64,000 nt of DNA from Tillandsia leiboldiana (GCA_029204045.2 CM055066.1:13898484-13962483), one strand, 5' to 3'. Shown: positions 34,681-46,450, numbered from the stretch's first letter. Notes: generated from the sequence alone by a model not told the origin. Translations and numbers: made by a program.

Positions 34681-36373
34681 TGGGGATTATTTGGGACGGT
34701 TGGTTGTTGATGCATACGGTTATTCCATTTTGGGATTGCATTTAGAGGCATAGTAGTAGTAGTTTCCCTTATCAGCAGTCTTTATTACTTATCACTCTTC
34801 TTTCCCTTTTTGCCTCTTGTAAACCTAGTGGGCACGTCGGAGTTTGAGGCTTTACCCACTAGGGGAGGCTACTGGTTTACTAGTAGTTCTTACCCCCATT
34901 CTTCTTTTCCTCTTTTTCTTCTCCTTTGTTTTGCAGAGTTTTCTGCAGGTGCTGCTGGACGTACAGCGGCGGATCGAGGAGAAAGGACAGCTGAGTAGAT
35001 AGACGGTCGGCCCGACAATGAGTTAGCTGGACTTGTATTCCTTTTATCTCAGACGGTTGTACTTTTATCTTTTGGGTCTGGCTTTAGCCAGCTGGTTGTA
35101 TCATTTTGGTGAGCTGGGAGAGACACTTGTACTATTATTTCCAGATGTACTATATTTTACTTCCAGCTTTAGTCTGAGATGTAGTAGTTTTAGTTCAGCT
35201 CTGTTTTTATTGCTTTTTTATTGTATCTCTTATATCTGAGCAGGTTACCAGCGCTTCGTGTACGCGGAAAAATTCCGTGTGCACGGCGGATCTGTAGACG
35301 GGCCCGGGTTCTGGTTTACACACGGGGCGTGACAGTGGTCGAGTGTGATATTTTTTCCCGACGGTTAGGCCGAGGGTAGGAGCCGATTTCTTTATGTATG
35401 GTGAGCTGCATTTGAGTCGATTCCTTTACACATGGTGAGCTGTATTTGAGCCGATTTCCTTATGCATTGTGAGCTTATAGTTGAGCCGATTGTGGATCTG
35501 GTTGATCCTGAGTTTTGGACTATAGCCCACATGAGCCGTATTGAGCTCGACTGGCGCTGATTTCCTCGATGGGGTCGCTCCCCTCAAGTGCCGCTCTAGA
35601 GCTGGGCCTGTTACTTGTTCTTGCGTGACGTCGATGCAGTCCTTGTGGGACGACCTACGTAAATCCTAGCCGGCGTGGATGGTGGTAGTAGGTGGGCGCA
35701 GGCTTGACTGGACCCTATGAGGCAGTCATTCAGATTGGATATTATCATTAGCATCTCGAGAGTGAGTGGTTGCTTTCCTTTTACCTCATTATTCATTGAG
35801 TATGGTAGATAGAGGCATGGAAGCTGTAGATTTCTTACCAGCTTTCATATATGTTTTCTTATACGATATTGTTATCTTGACTCTAGTAGACTTAGTGGGT
35901 AGACCGTGGGTCTTGGAGACGGTACCCACTGAGAACTACTTGATTGATATAGTTCGCACACCCGCTGTGGTGACTTTTTTTCAGAGGCATCCCCTTCTGT
36001 CCCTGCACCGGCTGGTTTGTCAGATTGAGGTAAGGGAGTCGCGAGCTAGATCCCTACCCGTGCTGTATTTTGGTGAGATAGATGTACCTACCCTGATAGT
36101 GGGTTTTATCCTGTACCATGATTGTATTATTTTAGTTTACTCTTTTGTATGCTGACAGATGTTGCATTTGAGGTATTTTGGGATGTATACGGTGGTATAG
36201 TGGATTTGAGGTTTGTTTTTAGTAGTTTTATTCCAGCTCTGATATCTGCTAGTTGTTAGACTCTTATCTTTTGCAGGTATAACGCTTCGCCTATGCGGGG
36301 TTCCCCGTATGGGTGGCGGATCTGTTAGCGAGCCCGGATCACAGTTTCAACCCCAGGGCATGACAGATTAAAG

Positions 36374-36386
36374 TGGTATCAGAGCC
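36374..36386 (+). other. Primer-binding site, initiator tRNA-Met, element A'
   Basis: TGGTATCAGAGCC, 8 bp after the 5' LTR end. It is an exact match to the common plant initiator-tRNA-Met PBS, unlike the mutated one of element A. Confidence 0.88.
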
Positions 36387-36659
36387 TAGGATGTAGGTCA
36401 TTGAGGACTTAGTGACCTTAGGCTTGTGGTTGGACCCTAGGACGACTGACGTGAGGGTCGTTATGGTAGCGAGAGTCATGATTGCGTTGCAACTCCCCCG
36501 AGGGAACGGGGTGAGTGATCGACATGCCTTCTCCTAGTAAGCTACTATGTTGGCTGCAGACAACATAGTGATGCAGGCAAGAGGGACATGCCTCAGACTT
36601 TCACTAGAGTGGTGAGCGTTTTTCTTCTGACTTTTTTTCTTTGGTTGCAGGTGAGCAGG

Positions 36660-39600
36660 ATGCCTCCCCAACGCAGAGTACCGACCCGCGCGCACCCCGT
36701 TTCTTCAAATGAGCCAGAGCGGACAGATTCCGGGCCGGATACACAGAGTGAGGTCAGAGAGCTCCAGGCCCAGGTGGCAGGATTATCAGAGGCTTACCAG
36801 CGGCAGGGCGAGACGCTGGATAAGATGATGTAGCTGTTGGAGCAGAGGATACCCCAGACATCGCTTCCATCTGAGATCACCCCAGTAGCAGCACCACCAG
36901 TGGCAGCGATCCCGGTAGTGCCGATGGAGCCGGTAGCCCCCTTCGTGCCGACGACCAGTGCTTTGGCACCGAGGCAGGGTGGACAGTTGTCAGCAGACGA
37001 ACAGAAGGATATCACCTATCGTCTGAGTCGCTTCCGACAGTTCGACCCACCCCGATTCTCTGGATTGAGTTTGAAGCCTTGGAAGGCACAATCGTAGGTG
37101 GCCGCGATGGAGAAACTGTTCGAGAATCTCTTCATCCCCGACAGATATCAGGTATTCCTCGCCATAACTTTCTGGAGCGCGACACAGAGGTTTGGTGGAG
37201 GAGAGTCAGACCGGTTGGCCCGCCAGGGGCCCAACTTCTCACCTAGACCGAGTTTCGCAGTATGTTGTTCGGGGCTTTTTTCCCGGACAGCACGAGGGAG
37301 AAACTTCAAGAGTACTTCAGGAATCTCCAGCAGGGAGATCGCCCTATCCAGGAGTATATCAGAGAGTTCGCGTGGTTGCTAAACTGCGTGCCCCACACCG
37401 CGAGGGACGAGGCGCACAGGATATATATGTGAGAACCTGTATACTTGTATAGCAGTTTATCACTGGATCAATGCTTTGATGACACCTTTTCGGTGTGTCG
37501 GAGTCCTCGGTGCGCAAAACGGACGCGAAAAATGGATCCAGCGCGAAAAACTGAGCGAAATACACTATTTTTGTGTATTTTTGGTGAAAATTGGATAAAG
37601 GCTGTTTTTACTGTAGCGTGGACCGGGTCCACGGGTTCGGGGGCTCGGCCGGTGCATGGCTGTGCACCGGCGCGCGTGCACCAGGGCGCGCCAGTGGGCC
37701 GTGCTAGGCCGCGCGCGCGCGCGTGGGAGCCCAGCGGGTCGGGCTGCCCCTTGCTGCACCCGAATCCACAAAAAAAGTGGATTTTGTGGATAAGCATGGG
37801 GTATTTTGATCTTGTGGAGCAGTTAGGCACTGTTTAAGGGCTTTATATGGGACCCCATTGACCTGGAAAAATCTCTTTAGCTTTCTCCTTCCTCTTCACT
37901 GCAGAAAAGTGCCATTGTGAGCCTCCATCATCTCTTTCTCCACCAAGGAAACCTCCATTTGTGAAGCTTGGTCATGGCTGTTTGAGCATCCCTCTACGTC
38001 GTTTTCTTTCGGGAGGGCTCCCGAGCTGTAGGAGTGGAATTTCTGGGCCATTTTTGCGGGGTTCTCTTCACAACTTCAAGAACTCCAACTTTGATAGTGA
38101 AGAGGAAGCCTAGTTGGAGCTGGAAGACAGGTAAAATTAGTGATCTTTGCAGCATTGATTTTCAGTTTGGATTTCTGTGCAGTAGTTAGTGTTTTTACTC
38201 CCCTGGGATGTACAAATGGAATTTTGAGGTGATTTTTGTTGGGAAATTTTCAGGATTCAAATATCTCCAACTTTTGTGTTTACTGAAGTTTCTAATTTGG
38301 GCTCCAAGATAGGTAATTGAAGCCATCTCTGGGATGTTTGTACACAGTTGAGGTTTTTGTTTCAGCTTTGAGTTATGTGCAGTGTTTGTACCCTCCAGGG
38401 TTGTAGGGACGGACTCTTGAGCTCGGCCTTATGGGGATTTCACCAGAACTTAATACTCTACAAGTTTTATATTGAAGAGAAGGTGTAATTCCTGCTGCTA
38501 ATAAGGTAAATGTTTACATCTTTGAGACCTTAAGTACAGAGTGGGATTTTGGGCAGCCTGTAGTAATCTTGGGATATCTTTTTCTCCTCTTTAAGAAATG
38601 GTAAATTTTAAATTGGATAATTTTCTTGACTTCAAGAGAAACAAATTGATACCTTAACCACGAATTTGGATAAGAATTGATGTATCTTCTCTAGGTTCTT
38701 TCCAGTCCTTTTACTGCTGAAAAAACTGCATGTATGTTGGAATAGCTTATATGATTGTTTGAGAGTTGACTTTGACTTCGTGGTTAGTAGTGTTTATGGG
38801 GGTTAATTTTAATGGTTTTTCATAATCCCAGATGCAGGATGGACAAGCTTATTTTTGGGTTCAACTTGTAAAAATATTTTAAATTGGAAGTTAAGCAAGT
38901 TGAACCTCAACTTAAAATTCTATATCGGAAATTGGGATTGTTTTGGTGTTCTTTTCCTTGAACTTATGTGGAAGTAGTAAGCTAGCTTTTATGAACTTTT
39001 TGGTAAGTGGATATCATTTGGGGACTTAAGATGCAATGGAGGGCTGTGGTGATAGAGTTTACTAAAGCTATAGCAAATTTTGAGTTTTTCCCTATTGGCA
39101 CAAGTTTTTGGCACTCGGGGCACGTGGTAATGCAATTGTAGTATTTTCTTTCCAACAGGAAACTCAAGACATATTTCGAGTTGTTAGAGAAGCATCGAAT
39201 TTTATACCTTGGTCGCTGAAATTCTTAGCATTGGGACTCCAGTTTACTGAGCTTGCAGGTGGGTTATTGAGCACATCGAAACGTCGGCTTACATGTTGAC
39301 TCAACCAGAAAGTTAGCAACTATGTGGTTTTTATGTTTATTCCATATATTTGGGTTAAAGCAAGTTACAAGTGAGATTCATGTTGAGAACTTTATCTTCA
39401 TTGCTAAAACCGTTTCATGTTTGTTGGACATATAGCTAAGTTACATCTCTTTTATATGCTATTCTATCATGTTGGACAAGAATTTAGGAGAAAACCTTTT
39501 ATGCTTTTCTCGTTTAATTATGTTGCTCGGGTTAGAGAGTACGGTTGGGAACAGTTTAGTTGCATGGAGTCGGGTTGGGATACCCCGGATTGATGACTCG

Positions 39601-41385
39601 GGAGTCGTCGGCAACCACGGACTTTGGGTGGTTGGCCGAATAGTGTAATGCATTCATTGAGACAAGGTTTTTATAAGTGATTCGAGTTTTTCACCTTAAT
39701 CAAAGAGATGACTTTTGCCTGTCATACATTCTATTGAGATTCTTTTACTCGAGTTGGGTCGCGCCCCTCGAGGGCCACTCCGGAGTAGGCGAGTTCGGGT
39801 AGGGGAACCAACTAGTTATTAGACCGGGTTGGTGCACCGGTAGTGAGCGATTGTGACATTGAGAGCAGTTAGAGCCGGGTTAGTGGACCGGACAGTGAGC
39901 GAGTTATGCTATAATAGTTCACATTAGTGATGCATATACACATTATATATTCGGGACTTCATACTTGGAGCATTGGGCATAGTAGTATAGTTTTATTTCC
40001 GCTCTCATTTTGTTTACACTTTATTATCTCTTACTTTGCCCTTGATTGGTAGACTCAGTGGGTAGGTCGGAGGTTCGACGATTTACCCACTGAGAACTAT
40101 GGTTAATAGTTCTCACACCCGTTGTTGCTCCCCAGAGACTTCTTCAGCGATCGCAGCACGGGCAAATCGTGGAAAAGGCGTCGCGGATAGCTAGAGCTTC
40201 CCCCTGACTGCTACTAGAGGTGGACCTATTGTACCTTTACTTTCTAGTTTTTAGACTTTGGACTACTGTATATTCGGTCTGGCTGTAGCCAGCTTTATGT
40301 AGTTATTCAATTTGAGAGTTGTATATTTTGAGTTGTATGTGGTGATAGTGGATTGTATTATATTGTAGAGTTGTATTTTGATTATAGTAGCAGAATTGTT
40401 GTAGTTGTACTTGTGTTTTATTTTTGGAGTTGGTTTATTTGTGAGTTGTCTTTGCGTCACCTTGGAGTTTTGTTGGAGGTTTCCTATTGAATGGATTTTT
40501 GGTTGTGGGTTGTATTGTCTTCTTTCAGTTGGCGGTGTTTCATTTCTCGCTCAATACCACTTGTTGTGGCTGTACTCATCCGTGTATACATCAACTTGTT
40601 GCTGGAATTGTTGTATCGCTTCGTATACGTGGGAAATACCGCATATACGGCGGATCTGTTGCCGAACCCGGGTTCTGGTTTATACCCAGGACATGACAAT
40701 ATATGTTTAAGAGAGGATTGCGCCAGGATATCTTTCAGTTTGTTCGATCCCTCCGGCTACAAACTTTGGATACTTCCATGGAGCAGGCATAGTGGATGGA
40801 GCGTGGCGTAGTGGTTCTTGTGGAGAGGGACTTGCCACCAGGGGCGAGTACTGGAGAGAAGTGCCCAGCGCCAGATGACGGGGGATAGACCAGCAGGCAG
40901 AGGCCCCCGAGACCTTCCCAGTTCTGCCCTCAGGGTCGTGGATCTCAGAGACGCCAGAGGTCTGGTGGACCCCGGCAGCAGAAGCAACAGCAGCACTACC
41001 AGCAGCGACGGCAGGACAGGTGTATCTTTTGCGGTGGGCCGCATGTACCGTCGTAGTGTGCAGCAGTACCAGCAGCGACGGCAGGACAGGTGTATCTTTT
41101 GCGGTGGGCCGCATGCACCGCCGCAGTGTGATCAGAGGCATGGGCGATGTTTTCAATATGGACAGTCGGGGCATTTCCAGTCAGCGTGCCCCCGAGCAGG
41201 ATTCCAAGCACTAGTGATAACATCGACACCGCCATTGCCCCTTCAGATTGCAGGAGCTTCCCCGACTTATAGCCAGGCAGGTAGAGCTACAACGTCAAGG
41301 CAGACGGAGCGGCAACCACCAGCACCGAGTGGGCAAGTTTACGCAGCCCAGGTGAAGGACGCCACGGCAGCGGACCACGTCGTAG
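36660..41385 (+). pseudogene. gag of element A' (broken, split by solo LTR D2)
   Basis: Starts MPPQRRVPTRAHP at 36660, matching element A. A stop ends the first frame at about 36831, and the reading continues at 36837 with a proline/valine-rich linker and RFRQFDPPRFSGL. A frameshift near 37190 follows. D2 interrupts at 37427 (duplication ATATA); homology resumes at 40704 with LREDCAR-region capsid sequence in another frame. The zinc-knuckle zone has a 70 bp tandem duplication (40991-41060 and 41061-41130) that shifts the frame. The second copy reads CIFCGGPHAPPQC followed by CFQYGQSGHFQSAC, in which one cysteine is tyrosine. Confidence 0.87.
37428..40698 (+). mobile_element. Solo LTR D2 inside gag of A'
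   Basis: Begins TGTGAGAACCTG and ends CCCAGGACATGACA, with perfect ATATA duplication at 37423-37427 and 40699-40703. Length 3271 bp. The end matches D1; the GC-rich U3 (37618-37760) is shorter and lacks G-boxes. A TATA-like CTTTATATGGG lies near 37840. The block with CTCGGGTT and GGTTGGCCGA (about 39520-39640) parallels the tandem array of D1, here in one copy. No internal coding domain. Confidence 0.92.
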
Positions 41386-41990
41386 CAGGTATTATTCTGA
41401 TCACTGCTGTCCGAGCTCGGGCACTTTTTGATACCGACGCATCTCATTCTTTTGTTAGTAGAGCATTTGCATCCCTGCATGGACTAGAGGTAGGGTCGTT
41501 ATCGCATGCACTTGAGGTGCAGATTCCTGATCATATTTTGCATGTGGAGTTTTATGGATCATGTCGAGTGCAGTTGGGGCCGTGGATCATACCGGCAGAC
41601 TTGTTGGCATTGCGGCAGCTCCAGGACTTTGACGTAGTGCTTGGGATGGATTGTTTAGCGCGGTATCATGCGACGATTGATTGCGGAGAGAGGACTAACA
41701 TTCTGCGAGCCCGAAAAGGAGGAGTTTGTTTATAGAGGCTGTCAGAGCACACCTTTCGCAGCGATGGTTTCATCAGCGAGGGCCAGGCAGATGATAAGTA
41801 AAGGATGTTTTGCTTTCTTAGCGACCGTGGTAGAGGTGCCTACGGCGGCACCGGAACTCGAGGATATTCCCATTGTCCGCGAGTTTCCGAATGTATTTCC
41901 ACCCGAGCTGACGACGATGCCGCCGATTAGGGAGATTGAGTTTGTAATTGACGTGGTTCCGAAAACCGCGCCAATCTTGAAAGCCCCTCA
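41386..41990 (+). pseudogene. Protease and RT N-terminus of A'; RT core deleted
   Basis: The protease active site reads DTDAS (about 41429-41443) where element A has DTGAS, which should abolish activity. A frameshift near 41735 separates it from AAPELEDIPIVREFPNVFPPEL and EIEFVIDVVPKTAPI. Just after that, near 41985, the sequence jumps to the segment equal to element A position about 16923 (CCTCACTC). Roughly 715 bp encoding the reverse transcriptase core, including the FIDD motif, is missing. The junction sits at short similar sequence (GCC/CCTC), consistent with an illegitimate-recombination deletion (inference). The element could not copy itself after this. Confidence 0.9.
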
Positions 41991-41995
41991 CTCGC

Positions 41996-42589
41996 TTGAC
42001 CATAAAGGAAATTAAGTTCGTCTGGAGTGAGGCCTATCAGCAGAGCTTCGAAGATTTGAAGCAGAGGTTGATGTCAGCCCCTATCCTTACCCTCCCAGTT
42101 ATGGGGGAAGGATTTGTGATCTACAGCGACGCCTCCCATAGCGGCCTTGGATGTGTGCTGATGCAGCATGGTAGGGTAATTGCCTATGCTTCCCGACAGT
42201 TAAAGGATTATGAGAAAAATTACCCTACCCATGATCTTGAGTTGCCAGCAGTGATCTTTGCTCTGAAGTTGTGGCGACACTATCTGTATGGCGAGCATTG
42301 CGAGATCTTTACCGACCACAAGAGCATAAAGTATCTATTCACTCAGAAGGAGTTGAACTTGAGGCAACGCCAGTGGCTTGAGCTGCTGAAAGATTATGAT
42401 CTGAGTATCCAGTACCACCCCGGCAAGGCCAATGTAGTAGCAGATGCTTTGAATCGGATAGCAGTGCAGAACTTGAGCATGATGATCACGGAGCATGCGA
42501 CACTTTTGGAGCAGATGAGGTGGCATGAGCTTGAGGTTGTGTCCCCAGGGGTATCTGCTAGACTGTTGTCTATGGTCGTGCAGCCCTGA
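41996..42589 (+). pseudogene. RNase H and connection region of A' (open, but upstream RT deleted)
   Basis: An unbroken 197-residue reading. It contains KFVWSEAYQQSFEDLKQRL, YSDASHSGLGCVLMQ, ASRQLKDYEKNYPTHDLELPAV, EIFTDHKSIKYLF and YHPGKANVVADALNR, in the order of gypsy RNase H. All acidic positions visible in these motifs are kept (unlike TNHKS in element A). The following linker LEVVSPGVSARL leads toward the integrase. The ATG at 41996 is not a real start; it follows the deletion junction. Confidence 0.9.
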
Positions 42590-42730
42590 TGGACAGGATC
42601 AGAGAGAAACAGAGTGAGGATCTCCACTTGATGAGGATTAGAGAGCATATTCAGAGTGATCAGCCAAGGGACTTCTCAGTGGATGCTTCGGGAGTACTGC
42701 GGTACAGGGACCGAGCTTGTGTGCCTATAG

Positions 42731-43313
42731 TGTAATGCACCGGCTTCCGCAAAATAGCTAAGCGCGATTAAATTGCTCCTAGCACGTCCAAAATGTTATT
42801 AGGAATAGGTTTGGAGTGTCATGGTTCGAAGCAAAAGTTTTCGGATCAAAAGTGAGTTGAGGATGCCAGGATTTGAAGCTCCAAATCTGTAAACCTCAGA
42901 TTTTGGATGCAGTACCGGAACCCCTTGGTTGGTACCGGAACCCTGTAGAAAAGCAGGAAATCCAACTCTCTGGATAGAAGAAAACTGAAAAAATTTCTAA
43001 GTGTTGGTGTACCGGTACCTCAAACTCGCGTACCGGTACCCTATGTAAAACAGAAAATTCCAACTCTCGGATTGGAAAATTGTATGCTGGCGTACCGGAA
43101 CTGGAACTCTGGTACCGGAACTAGAGGCTGTGTACCGGTACCCCAAACCCGTGTACCGGTACCCCAAGCCCCTGACAGTGGATGCATAGTTGGAAAAACA
43201 ATGGTTAAGTAGGGGTATTTTGGTAAACTTCACTCCCTCTGCTACACCCCAACTACCCCTTGACATAAACCAACCCTCTCTCACTCTCTCTCCCCATTCT
43301 CTCTCACTCTCCA

Positions 43314-43351
<38 letters not shown>

Positions 43352-45124
43352 CTAGAGAAGAAAAGAAGAAGAGGAGGAAGAGGTTGTGGTGAAGGTGGTG
43401 GCTGTGGAGGCTGGAGCTAGAGGTTTTGATCTCCAACAACTTGGGGATTTTGGAGAAAGCTTCAAGAAGCTTTAGAAGAGTAGCTCCAACCTCCTTTTCT
43501 CCTTCTCTTTTGGCCGAAAGCTTAAGAAAAGTTATGTGAGAAATTTAGGGTTTCATTTTTGGAGTTTTCTCTTGAGTTTAAAAGAGATAGAAATGATCTC
43601 TTGTCATTTTTATCCCATTTTTAGGAGTCTTTTTGGAGGTCTAAGAGATCAAATCCCACATTCTTGCAAGAACACTTTGAGGTGGAGGACATTTCCGAAA
43701 AAGGGTGATCTCTTCCTTTTTTTTCTTCGTTTTTGAATTAGAAGCATGTTAGTAGGCTTAGTAGTGTATTGAGTTTATGAATGTGATTAATTAAGGTTTA
43801 GCCCTAAAAGAAAAATTATTGTTAAGACCTGATGTAGGTTGCTTATATTGGTAATTGATGATATTTGACCTAGAAGAAAACCTAGGGTAAAGGTTCAAAA
43901 TGAGTGGCATTAAAACCTAGGAGGTGATCCTAAGCAAGAATGTGTGGCATTTTCTTAGGGGTTAACCTAAGGTTGTATGATAGAGGATTCAACATAGAGT
44001 CAAAACTGAAAGGTTTATGTGTTTCGGTTGAGGCTAGTGAGTCTTATAACAAGCATCAACCCTAGAGCTTTGGTCTTAGGGTGAAGATGCATAATGAACA
44101 AATGTAATAACTTCAACCCAAATTGTTAGTCCAAGGGACATTCTAGCTACCCTCGAGTCAAGGACCAGGGGTAAAAGATAAATGAATGAAAGGGCAAAAG
44201 TTAGAATGCTAAAGAGAATGGAAAAAGAAAAGAAAGTGGCACCGTCGGATGTTGGAACTCGTGCGGGAGTGTGAGAGCGATAGCCATCTCCCCGGGCATG
44301 GCCCGTTGTCGACGAGGTACTTCCAATTGGTATACAGAGCGCCTTGGGTGCTAGTGGCGCCTTTGGATCGTCTCGTCTTTTGGTAGCATGACTACCGGGC
44401 GCGGGCCCGTTGGACGAGGTCTTTCCAAAAGGATAAGCAACTCGAACTAAAGCACAGTAAAATGAATAAGTAAAGTGGCCAAGTGGGCTAGTGATGAACC
44501 TTTTATAGCCGCATAGTGGTCGTGTCATGGCAAAAGTAGCTTACTTCATGAGCATGTTAGTTAGCCTTTACAGCTTTCCTTATCATATATTACTTGCTAT
44601 ACTGCTTCCATTGGACCAAGCGGTGTAGAACATGTTTTTTCGGTGGTTGAACCCACTGGAAACTATTCGTAGTTCTCACACCCTTGGGTGACCATTTTTA
44701 CAGATTCAGGCAGCACCAGCGAGGCACGGGACAGGAGCAAGAGCCTAGCAGTTTAGCGACCTAGCAGGTCTAGCGTCGTCAGCACCTTTTAGGTTATTTT
44801 TGAGTGACTTTGTATGTGAGAAAAAATGATGTAAATATTTAATAGTTGTTTTAAAGTTTATTGAATGAAAGATGTAATTTACTTTATATTTTGGAGGTTC
44901 ATTCATGTATTTACTTTCATTGCATGTTAAACTTTTTTTTAAAATGAATAGAAGTTTTAGTTGTTAGTGTTAGTTTTTATACTCTGATTTCTTACTCTTC
45001 CGCATACACTCATTTGTGTTGATATGGATGTCACCGTTCCTATCGGGTATAGAGAGATCATGCCCGATCGGCAGGTCTGTTGGCGTGCCCGAACTGTCCA
45101 AATTGGCGGTCTCGGGGCGTGACA
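42731..45124 (+). mobile_element. Solo LTR B3 inside integrase of A'
   Basis: Begins TGTAATGCACCGG and ends GGGGCGTGACA; 2394 bp. Flanks TATAG (42726-42730) and TATAA (45125-45129) form a TSD with one mismatch. It is colinear with B2 and parts of B1. U3 carries eight CCGG-centred boxes, followed by a CT-rich leader (43317-43346). It holds the empty site corresponding to the MITE in B1 (about 44105-44125). Confidence 0.9.
42913..43161. promoter_or_regulatory. Eight CCGG-centred boxes at 20-21 bp spacing in U3 of B3
   Basis: TACCGGAA at 42913 and 42933; TACCGGTA at 43010 and 43031; TACCGGAA at 43093 and 43113; TACCGGTA at 43133 and 43154. Spacing within groups is 20, 21, 20, 20 and 21 bp; spacers differ in sequence. 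The array ends about 155 bp before the CT-rich leader. Confidence 0.68.
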
Positions 45125-45955
45125 TATAAATAGAGAGATCAGAGAGCAGATTTTGAGAAAGGCCCATTATACACCTTATACCCTTCATCCTGGTGGAACT
45201 AAAATGTATAAGGACCTCAGGGCACACTTCTGGTGGAATGGAATGAAGAGGGATGTTGGGAGATTTGTGGCTCAGTGTTTAACTTGTCAGCAAGTAAAGG
45301 CAAAGCATCGGGTACCCGCTGGCAAGGTACGGAGTCTCCCAATTCCTGAATGGAAGTGAGATCATATCACGATGGATTTCGTCGTTGGACTGCCGAGAGC
45401 GCAAAGTGGAGCTGATGTAGTTTGGATAGTCGTGGATAGACTCACTAAGTCTGCCCACTTCCTACCAGTGCAGATGACTTGGCCGTTGGAACGGCTTGCT
45501 CAGTTGTACCTGGATGAGGTGGTGAGGTTACATGGAGTGCCCGCCTCGATTGTGTGGTTCTTCTCACATTTCTGGAGAAGTTTACAGACGGCCTTGGAGA
45601 CACAGCTCTGTTTTAGTACAACGTTCCACCCACAGACCGATGGACAGTCCGAGCGGACTATTCAAATTCTCGAGGATATGTTGCGAGCGTGCATCTTGGA
45701 CTTTGGAGGAGGGTGGTATCGACACTTGGGATTAGCTGAGTTTGCGTACAACAACTACCAACCGAGCATTCAGATGGCTACGTTTGAAGCGTTGTACGGA
45801 CGCAGGTGTTGATCGCCCCTTTATTGGAGTGATGTGGGTGAGAGGACTTTGAGACCAAATATCCTGCAGGAGGCAAAGAAAAATGTCAGATTGATTCGAC
45901 GGCATCTTGAGACTGCCCAGGGGTGACAGAGGAGCTATGCAAATACTAGGCGACG
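45125..45955 (+). pseudogene. Integrase of A' (second catalytic aspartate deleted)
   Basis: After solo LTR B3 the zinc-binding region reads HYTPYTLHPGGTKMYKDL and CLTCQQVKAKHRVPAG (H-H-C-C, about 45163-45310). A stop precedes the core at about 45358. The core keeps D in MDFVVGLP (45372 on) and E in HPQTDGQSERTIQ. The SDRDTRF segment present in element A is gone: VPASIVWFFSHFW (about 45538-45575) lacks that aspartate, so the DDE triad is incomplete. Later blocks GGGWYRHLGLAEFAYNNYQ and FEALYGRRC are intact before a stop near 45810. A short N-terminal piece lies before B3 (42590-42730). Confidence 0.9.
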
Positions 45956-45959
45956 AGAC

Positions 45960-46400
45960 TTGGAGTTTCAGGTTGGAGACCATGTCTTCCTGAAAGTCTC
46001 GTCGTCTAGAGGGATCCGGAGATTTGGAGTGCGTGGGAAGCTCAGCCCACGATTTATTGGACACTTTGAGGTATTGGAGGAAGTTGGACCAGTTGCGTAC
46101 AGAGTGGTGCTACCACCGCGTTTGGCCGGTACGCACAACGTCTTCCATGTGTCTGCTTTGAGAAAGTACGTCTTCGACCCCGCGCATGTTTTGGATTTTG
46201 CCTCCCTAGAGTTGAGTGATGACTTGAGATACGAGGAGCGCCCGTTGCGGATTCTTACTCGTAAGACAAAAGAATTACGCAACCGGGTGATACCGTACGC
46301 GAAGGTGTTGTGGAGCAATCATGAGGAGCGCGAGGCGATTTGGGAGCCCGAGGCAGAGATAATGGATTCCTATCCGTTTTTATTAGCGGCTTCCTCCTAA
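45960..46400 (+). pseudogene. Integrase C-terminus and chromodomain of A'
   Basis: A clean 146-residue reading: FQVGDHVFLKVSSSRGIRRF, GPVAYRVVLPPRLAGTHNVF, ALRKYVFDP, then a chromodomain EERPLRILTRKTKELRNRVI followed by VLWSNHEEREAIWEPEAEI. Aromatic positions (for example W in KVLWSNH and IWEPE) typical of chromovirus chromodomains are present. It ends at a stop at about 46398, about 40 bp before the PPT. This piece is the reference for the split chromodomain of element A at 24676-25011 plus 51129-51160. Confidence 0.9.
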
Positions 46401-46438
46401 GGCGTGAATTTTGCAATTTCGGGGACGAAACTCTTTGT

Positions 46439-46450
46439 AGGGGGAGATGA
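46439..46450 (+). other. Polypurine tract of A'
   Basis: AGGGGGAGATGA, directly before the 3' LTR start TGTAGTG. Standard plus-strand primer position. Confidence 0.85.

Larger units (their letters stand above)
31220..35334 (+). mobile_element. Solo LTR D1, carrying Cassandra copy 2
   Basis: Begins TGTGAGGACCCG and ends ACACGGGGCGTGACA, with perfect GTGGT duplication. No PBS or internal domain. Native length is about 3.53 kb after removing Cassandra. The final 90 bp match solo LTR D2 (both read TACGCGG or TACGTGG, then CGGCGGATCTGTWG). U3 is extremely GC-rich (31540-32035), with G-boxes and a TATA box. R/U5 contains the Cassandra and two tandem arrays. Several 100-155-residue frames on both strands at 31276-32071 arise from the GC-rich tract and are not genes. 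Confidence 0.92.
29808..36365 (+). repeat. 5' LTR of element A' (split by solo LTR D1)
   Basis: Native parts are 29808-31219 and 35340-36365, about 2.44 kb, colinear with the 3' LTR at 46451-48898. It has TATA-like CCCTATAAAAAGACTC near 30169, a CAG run near 30281 and U3 boxes around 30015-30090. D1 is inserted after GTGGT (31215-31219), duplicated at 35335-35339. Confidence 0.93.

Noticed and set aside
41996..42589. A free-standing RNase H gene
   Set aside because: It is the in-place RNase H of A' pol, open only because it follows the RT deletion junction; no own promoter or start.
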